Assembly (NCBI RefSeq): GCF_015706575.1
Contig: NW_024037056.1
Coordinates: 3,372,109 to 3,436,108 of the forward strand
Reading direction: 5' to 3'
Length of the DNA stretch: 64,000 nucleotides
From: Patiria miniata
Lineage: Eukaryota; Echinodermata; Asteroidea; Valvatida; Asterinidae
Position numbers and translations under genes: made by a program
Shown here: one piece after another, positions 57,400 through 64,000 of the stretch
Layout: each line of letters opens with the position of its first letter
Position numbering within the stretch: position 1 is the first letter of the stretch
The notes under the pieces: generated by a model
Database searches by the model: none
What the model saw: only the letters and a program-made list of their open reading frames with translations
What the model was told of the DNA's origin: nothing

Positions 57400-59066
57400 A
57401 TGGCGGACCGTGATGATAACAGGCGCCAAAGGAATCGTCGGGGAAACTACGGCGCACAAGCTGATAGAAATGATCCTAGACCGGAACGAGTAAGTAAATG
57501 CTATAAGTATATTCGAAAGGTACAATATGTTGGCTGCGAGTTTATTTCCCACCAAATCATTGTTTTACTTTACACTTATGTGGACGATCTACAGAAAAGT
57601 TTTTCCAGACTTTGTCTTTAGTTTTAAATGTTAGTTAAGTTGAAATTGAAAGGTTGTAATAGATTCATCTTATTATGCTCATTGCTGCGTGAATAAGAAC
57701 TCTTACCGAACATGCATCCTAAATAAAACGTACACATCTTTAAAACAATCCCCTTAATATTCTGGTAAGTTCTTCTTTCGTTTGTCGGGTAGATAGTTCA
57801 GATATCTGCTTGCAGTTGGTCTCCTGGTCCAAGTTAGTTAGACCGCCTGTACCATGCGGAGATTGGTAAATGGGGCAATGTGATATAATATGGTCTGCAC
57901 TTTGGTCCGCAATCCCACATTCACTGGTGGCACTGTCTGCATCACGTTCTTTGGATTTAAGTAAGTTGGTAATTATTGAAAAATGTGATAACACTTACAT
58001 CATTTTGACTACTTTTGCGAATTATTTTGCGATTGTTGATTATTTTCTTGATTTCTTTTTCGTGATGGTTTTATGACGTACAGCCATGGTGGTGCCCTTT
58101 TTGCAAAGCAACGTTTGGAAATCCGGATGGACTCATCAATCACCTACTTAAAGAACGAAATAATTGGAAGGTAAAAATTCCTCCCTCGATTTTATATTAA
58201 GCTTATGTTCTTTGGACTTAGATCGGTACTTATTGAAAATGTGATCAAACATGATAATGTAACTATTTCTAAATGTGTTTTTCTCGTTGCATGTTGGTAT
58301 TGTGGCAAACAGCGGTGGGATTGCCCGTATTGTTTGGGGGACCAGGAGATCAGGAGTTGGGAAGAACTGACAGTTCACATGAATGCATATTATGAATATC
58401 ACACCTCCTCTCCATTCCCTAAAATTTGGGTAAGTCAGCACAGTGCATATGCAATCAAACTGATTTTTAAATGTTACCCCGTGAAAAGTATACGCTCCTT
58501 TGCATGAAAAAATGTTCACTGACGCAAATATTAGGCAACATTTTGTGCAGTTTTTCATCTGATATATCAATAAATAATTGTGGTTTTTTTAATGCATCAA
58601 ACAAAAAGATCATTTGTAAAATTAACGTCTTGGTTTTTTTTTTATTAACTTAGGAAAAGATTGCCTTTATAAAAACTTAATTGCTTTGAACGTCGTTGGT
58701 AACCAGTGACAGATGAACATGTATTTTCACTTTAACAAAATATTCTGCATGCTTTATTTAAAGCTGGTTAAATCGTGCTCTATCTTCAACATAATCCTCT
58801 TCTTCCCACACAAAATTCCAATAGGTATGTTTTATCATCACGGAAAAAGTTTCTATTCCCAAACTAATGTTTAGTGTTTAATGTCTCATTCAAAACAACA
58901 GCAGTTTAAAAACAAAATCGAGGGGTGAAATTAAGCATAAAAACCCGCGGTCACAGCAACTGTAACGAGAGTCAAAAGATTGGAACTAATAATGATGCGA
59001 GGGAAGACAGCCGTAGTTAATTAATGTGTACTCGTTCTATTTCAGAATATGTGTTCGATCTTGTGA
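57400..59066 (+). CDS. Array gene C: small two-finger protein
   Basis: Exons 57400-57489, 58084-58170, 58313-58429, 59046-59066; all phase 0; 104 aa. Exon 1 (30 codons): MADRDDNRRQRNRRGNYG..DPRPER, Arg/Asp-rich. Exon 2: PWWCPFCKATF..GLINHLLKERNNWK, CX2C-X12-H without a clear fourth ligand. Exon 3: RWDCPYCLGDQ..LTVHMNAYYEYH, CX2C-X14-H-X7-H. The last exon adds NMCSIL and TGA. Exon 1 and the following ~150 bp are almost identical to copy D, but the finger exons are not. A fragment of a LINE lies in intron 1 on the other strand. Confidence 0.58.
57740..57948 (-). mobile_element. 3' fragment of a non-LTR retrotransposon (LINE)
   Basis: Minus-strand translation contains SECGIADQSADHIISHCPIY followed by HGTGGLTNLD. 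This is the Cys/His tail motif (CG..Q.ADHI...CP.Y) found after the reverse transcriptase of many LINEs. About 70 residues remain, 5'-truncated, inserted in intron 1 of array gene C. The surrounding family sequence resumes at about 57950. Confidence 0.6.
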
Positions 59067-60270
59067 GCATCATCGGGATGTGTTTGGAGGCTGATGGTGT
59101 GACGGACACACAACCCTCCGAACAAAGGAATGGCTACTAAATGGACCCTCGAATTCTAATCCTACTCAAGATGTCCTCGATAAATTCTTTCTAGCTCCAC
59201 ATTAATAACGTTTAGGTTCCACGGATGAAGCTTCTTCTCTGTGTGTTGATGATTTTTTTCTAGTCAAGAATTTCTCATGTTATCCGATATCACTGCAGAC
59301 TGGTACTGTGAATAAAAATGTACTTTTTTCACTAATAACTTTAGTTACATAAGTGTTTCAAAATGCGTTCCATTATTAAACAAAAGTTCTTACAGTGACA
59401 ACTCTATAGATAGTTGACGACACAATCCGCATGAATGAATGTCAAATGATGAAAACAAACTCCATGAATTATGCTGTCACACTTTGACCTTTGCGTGGGC
59501 AATCATTCCCATGCAGGCTGCGATACGAGCTTCATTATGTCCCTGTCCCACTTTACACAACACTAAGGACCATTGATAAATGCACAGACTGGAAAACTCA
59601 AACAAAATAGAAATTGTTTTTTGGGGTATATTCTTTTCCTCTTTGTTGCCGACCAAAGAGTTTTGCTACTCGTTGAAAACACTTAGTAAATAAAAAATAG
59701 ATCATGTTTTGGGTTTAAGTATCGTTAACTATCAGTTTTTGGTTAATGCACCTTTGAAGCAACAACATGTAGAATCAAACAATCATTGTTGTAATGTATT
59801 TTAAACATTTATGTAAGAAATGCTTCTCTTCAATAAAAATAAATCCTGATTCAGCCTAAGTGAAACATTGTGTAAGCGTGCTAAGTATTGTTGAGATCTG
59901 TTTGTCCAAGTTGCCTTCAAATATATTGAGATAAGTGGTTTTGTTTTGTTATAAGAAAAACTATCACAAAAAGAAGCTAGTAGAGACTTGTACCTTGGAC
60001 TGTTATGAAAGGAAAATGCGCAGAAAATCGTCTTAATGCATAATTATAGCAAACGGCGACAAAAACCACACCAAATTGCCATGATAAACAAATTATAATT
60101 GGTGTCACAGAATCGTTCAGCCTGAAAAACGTAAAAACACACCAAAAAACAACAAAAAAACAAGAGATTACTACAGTTTGATGTTGGATAGATACCAGAT
60201 ACAGAAAACACATAAATATAATGAAACAAATACAATCGTAGGAGACCTTTGATCTAGGTGTTTCTACTAT
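59067..60270 (+). other. 3' UTR-like block of gene C and spacer
   Basis: Repeats the blocks after gene B: GATGGTGTGACGGACACACAA (about 59093), GAATGAATGTCAAATGATG (about 59431) and CTTCAATAAAAATAAATCC (about 59828). No exon. Confidence 0.55.
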
Positions 60271-60273
60271 AGA

Positions 60274-60372
60274 CCAATCGCTAGCCCCGTTTCAGCCGAC
60301 GTCACGCAGAGCAGAAGGGTGGCCGTGTAAGCGCGAGTATAAGCCGAGCTAATAGTCAATGTGAATTTCAAC
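60274..60372 (+). promoter_or_regulatory. Array promoter module, copy D
   Basis: CCAATCGCTAGCCCCGTTTC (60274 on), CGACGTCA at 60297-60304, CGCAGAGCAGAAG, and GTCAATGTGAATTTCAAC before the ATG. Confidence 0.6.
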
Positions 60373-61808
60373 ATGGCGGACCGTGATGATAACAGGCGCC
60401 AAAGGAATCGTCGGGGAAACTACGGCGCACAAGCTGATAGAAATGATCCTAGACCGGAACGTGTAAGTAAATGCTATAAGTATACTCGAAAGGTACAATA
60501 TGTTGGCTGCGCGTTTATTTCCCACCAAATCACTGTTTTACTTTACACTTAGGTGGACGATCCACAGAAAGTTTTTTTTACCCAGACTTTGTCTTTAATT
60601 TTAATTTTCGAATTTTATTTAAGTTGAAATTTAAAGGTTGTAATAGATTCATCTTATTATGCACAATGCTGCGTGAGTAAGAACTCTTACCGAACATGCA
60701 TCCTATCTAAAACATAAATATATCCTTAAATATAATGGTTATATTCTGGAAAGTTACAAGGAATTAAGCACAATCAAAGCACAAACGGACATACAGACTG
60801 ATGCAATGGTGGATTAAGTAATGCGTGTCACTCACAAGAATGGCTTAAATGAAGCGATAAACATAAATTAATAGTGGAGGACTTAAAATGTTTTAAATAT
60901 AGTTTTATTTGTAAAGGTAGAAGCTTTAGTCTTGAAAACGACGTTGTTTTGAATTTAAGCGAGTTGGTAATTATTGGAAATGTGATCGCACCTACACGTA
61001 GATTATTGTGACAACTTTTGCGCAACGTTTTGATTTATTTATGTATTCGGCAATTGTTTTTTTTCATGATGGTGTCTTGACGTACAGCCATGGCCGTGCC
61101 CTTTCTCTGGGTGCAGGTCGACGTTTTCAACCTCGGATAGACTCTACAGACACCTTGAAAATGAACACCCCCAAAACAGGTGGTGCCCCGTATGTGGGTA
61201 TACATGTGCAACCGCGGAAAACCTGCGTCAACACATCATTGGACACGGACCTAGTAAGTCAGCACAGTGGTTATGCATTCTCAATGAATTTGACACTTTT
61301 GTTGAAGCAACACAGACATGGAAAAAGAAAATGCATCAATGTAAACATAAAAGGCACAATTTGAATGTAAATCAACACCCGATGAATCAACAAAAAATAT
61401 AAAAATAAACCTTTACATTGATCACATAGGCGATTGGAAAAAAAGGACACTTTAATGACAATGTAAGGAATAAACGCCTTTTATAAAACTACATAAATTT
61501 GTTGATTGTTGATTTTAGGAAATGGTGAATTTCGCCGCAAAAACGTATAATAAAAACAATTTGGAAGTGAGGAAAAGTCGAATTTCTGACCTTAACCGAT
61601 AATTTCTGCAGGTTCTTATTATACGAGAACTGCTAAACAATGAATGTCTAATGAAAGACAACAGGAGCGTAATCAATTGTAGCCAAATGTTCATGGGATT
61701 CTATTAAATGGAATGAGAATGAACAGATAGAAGCAGTCACATGAACTGAGGAAAAGCAACCGTAATTAAAAATTACCTATTATATGCACTTGTTCTATTT
61801 CAGAATAA
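60373..61808 (+). CDS. Array gene D: small protein with two complete C2H2 fingers
   Basis: Exons 60373-60462, 61088-61253 and 61804-61808; 86 aa. Exon 1 matches copy C at 89 of 90 bases. Exon 2 holds both fingers with no intron between them: PWPCPFSGCRSTF..LYRHLENEH (CX4C-X12-HX4H) and RWCPVCGYTC..LRQHIIGHG (CX2C-X12-HX3H). These are complete classical C2H2 ligand sets, unlike B and C. The terminal exon completes a Lys codon (A|AA) and gives TAA at once. Either B and C have decayed ligands or D keeps the ancestral finger form. A second possible difference is loss in D of the intron that splits the fingers in B and C. Confidence 0.58.
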
Positions 61809-62956
61809 GCTATGGTAGTAGAGTCCATTTGCCAACAATCTCTTGAGCATCATCGAGATATGCTTGGAGGCTGATGGTGCGACGGACACACAACAAGGAA
61901 TGGCTACTAAATGGACCCTTGGATTCTACCCTTCTCGAAAGTTACAACAATATGCCCCAAACAAATCTCGTTTTAGGTCCACGTTGATAAAGATTAGTAG
62001 TTACAGACAAAATTTCATTTCTGATTGTTCGTTAAAACTGTTTTTTTTTTCTGAGTCGAGAGTTCGCATTCTGGTTTTACTGGAGACTTTACTGTTTTAC
62101 TGTTACTGTTTTCCATTTAAGAAAAAAAATGGTACAATGACAACTGTAGTTGACAGCACAATCCACATGAATGCAAGTCAACTGATGAAACATCTAAACC
62201 TAAACATGCACACGAGATACATATTTAATTTGCCATGCTCATGTCGCGCTCCAAACAAGAATACAGACCATTAATACAGAGACAAACAGCTGAAAAACTC
62301 AAATGAAACAACATTACTTAATATCTTCGCGTTAATCCCAAGGTTTGCTATTTGTTAAGAAACACTTAGTGAATCCACAAAAATGTCATGTTTGTGGGTT
62401 AAAGTAATCGTTTGTTATCAGTGTTTAGTAATTCGTTTTTTAGTATGCACATAGCAGCTTGGACACAAATAACATTTTAGACAGAAATAAGTATCGTTGC
62501 AATGTTTTGTGAGTCTTGTAAGAAGCTATTCTTCAATAAAAATGAATCCTGATTTAGCAGCTTGATGAATCATATGTAAGCGTGCTGAGTATTGTTTAGG
62601 TCTCTTTGTCCATATTACTTCCAAATTGTCGAGATAAGTGTGTTTTTATTGATATGCTAACAATGGTATAAGAAAAACTATCACAAATAGAAGCTAGACC
62701 ATTTTTTTTACTGCTATAGAAAATGCCCAAGAAATAGTCTAAATGCATAATAACAGCAAAACGGCGACAATACCTACACAGAATGTCCATGAAAAACTAA
62801 TTGGGATATTACAGAATCATTCTGGTTGAAACAAATTGAAAGAAATGGATTGAGTTTTAAAGCTTGCTATTTTTTGCAGTTGAATCGATATATCGATTGT
62901 TTATATAGAAAAACATATTTATACAATATAAATAAACAATTGCAAAAGACCTTCGA
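61809..62956 (+). other. 3' UTR-like block of gene D and spacer
   Basis: Contains the GATGGTGCGACGGACACACAA block (about 61875) and CTTCAATAAAAATGAATCC (about 62532). A long open frame at 61843-62274 is not shared with the homologous blocks after B and C, so I take it as non-coding. Confidence 0.5.
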
Positions 62957-63055
62957 CCAATCGCTAGTCTCGTTTCGGCTGACGTCACGCAGAGCAGAAG
63001 GAATGACGTGTAAGCGCGGGTGTAAGCCGAACGCATAGTCAATGTGAATTTCAAC
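62957..63055 (+). promoter_or_regulatory. Array promoter module, copy E
   Basis: CCAATCGCTAGTCTCGTTTC (62957 on), a perfect CRE TGACGTCA at 62980-62987, CGCAGAGCAGAAG, and GTCAATGTGAATTTCAAC before the ATG. Confidence 0.62.
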
Positions 63056-64000
63056 ATGGCGGACCGGGATGATTACGGGCGCGACAGGAATTATTGGAAA
63101 AACAACGGCCCGCAACCTGATAAAAATGAAAATAATCGCGAACGAGTAAGTAAAAAACTTTAAGTTCACAGGAAGGGTACGATGAGTATGCTGCACCCTT
63201 GTTTCCCGCACAAATTCTCGTTTTACTATACAGAGTAGTAACGTCTCATGTCTTTTCAATATCAATGATCAATGTTGATTCAAAAAATACCTTTTTCACA
63301 TTGGTGTTTCTTCTTTTTAAGATTAATTGTAAAGTTTTGTTTAGATGTAATTTTAACTGGGTTATTATTATTATTAGTAGTAGTTTGCATGGTGTTTGAA
63401 GCTAAGAAGGTGTCATTATTGTAGGGCGACATTTTGTAATTGGGACAGGCTGTTTTAACACCTTCAGGATCACAATCTCTGGTTGTAATGGATTCACCTT
63501 ATCAAACAAGCATCCTAATTCAAATGAAAAGATTCTTCAAAACAAGATCTCCATAATTAGGCACGTAACAGAAAATATGAAGAACGCACAGATAGTTTGA
63601 GAAGTTGGATGGAAAATGTGGAGAAAAAAAACCCACCAACGTCACTTTTCAGTTTAGTTGCCATGAATCAATACTTGGGACGCTAAAACGCATAAAGTAC
63701 ATAAAACGTGTTATTCGTTACATAATACGTTAAGTTCAACGTTGTATTAAGTTAAGGTAAATTTTACTTTTGCAAGCCAGAAAAGTCCACACATAATTTG
63801 AACAAAACTCACTATGAATACTTGTCTAATCGATAAGCCAAAATCAAACGAACAAAATGTTGGTGACTGATTATCATTATGATTGTTTTTCTTTTGCATG
63901 ATGGTGTTACGACGTATAGCCATGGAAATGCCCTTTATGTCAGTCAACGTTTCGTAGAAAGCGATCATGTTTCCAACACATATATGACCGACATTTATTA
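63056..64000 (+). CDS. Array gene E: zinc-finger mini gene, runs off the right edge
   Basis: Exon 1 (63056-63145, 30 codons, GTAAGT donor): MADRDDYGRDRNYWKNNG..NNRER. It keeps the MADRDD start but is otherwise diverged from C and D. Exon 2 starts at 63920 after GACGTATAG and continues past 64000: PWKCPLCQSTF..CFQHIYDRH, a complete CX2C-X12-HX4H finger. The rest of the gene lies outside. The intron shares a block with gene A's intron. Confidence 0.55.

Larger units (their letters stand above)
57003..62677 (+). repeat. Tandem ~2.7-3.0-kb duplication units of the zinc-finger array
   Basis: The unit-start word CTATCACAAA..GAAGCTAG recurs at 57003, 59961 and 62678, spacing 2958 and 2717. In each unit the order is: start word, CCAAT/CRE promoter, exon 1, intron block, zinc-finger exon(s), TTTCAGAATA acceptor, GATGGTG(C/T)GACGGACACACAA block, CAATAAA trailer. 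Homology continues upstream into copy B and more weakly into A. Confidence 0.8.

Noticed and set aside
61843-62274. 143-codon open frame downstream of array gene D
   Set aside because: The first part matches trailer blocks after B and C, where the frame is not open, and it lacks a plausible start context. Chance frame.

Overview
This is a eukaryotic nuclear contig: long spliced genes with GT-AG introns, AT-rich introns, SINEs, foldback elements and tandem arrays. The gene set (Wnt11, UVRAG, WDR83, UGGT and a testis-specific-type serine kinase) is animal. The protein style, short introns and abundant tRNA-type SINE debris suggest a marine invertebrate deuterostome. An echinoderm is my best guess, not proven by the sequence.

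Layout. 1-1.13 kb: signal-peptide exon of Wnt11 on the minus strand; the rest of that gene lies off the left edge. 2.3-4.45 kb: a TSSK-like kinase of two coding exons behind a CCAAT+CRE promoter. 5.2-7.1 kb: two adjacent long foldback elements, each with target-site duplications. 7.2-14.2 kb: complete UVRAG (14 coding exons, 917 aa). 16.9-18.8 kb: complete WDR83/MORG1 on the minus strand (4 exons, 305 aa), convergent with UVRAG. 19.65-37.55 kb: complete UGGT (37 coding exons, about 1545 aa, C-terminal HSEL), divergent from WDR83. 37.6-51.6 kb: gene-poor, with one poorly recognised minus-strand gene, one orphan terminal exon and repeats. 51.65-64 kb: a tandem array of at least five small genes that share a promoter module and a charged first exon. 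Four of them carry short zinc-finger exons and one carries an unrelated helical-looking exon.

How the genes relate. The five conserved genes are ordinary housekeeping or developmental genes: autophagy and endosomal traffic (UVRAG), scaffold/spliceosome (WDR83), ER glycoprotein quality control (UGGT), sperm kinase (TSSK) and signalling ligand (Wnt11). UVRAG next to Wnt11 recalls the human 11q13.5 neighbourhood. The part most likely to be undescribed is the right-hand array of mini zinc-finger genes (about 86-105 aa). Its first exons are nearly identical between copies while its downstream exons differ greatly.
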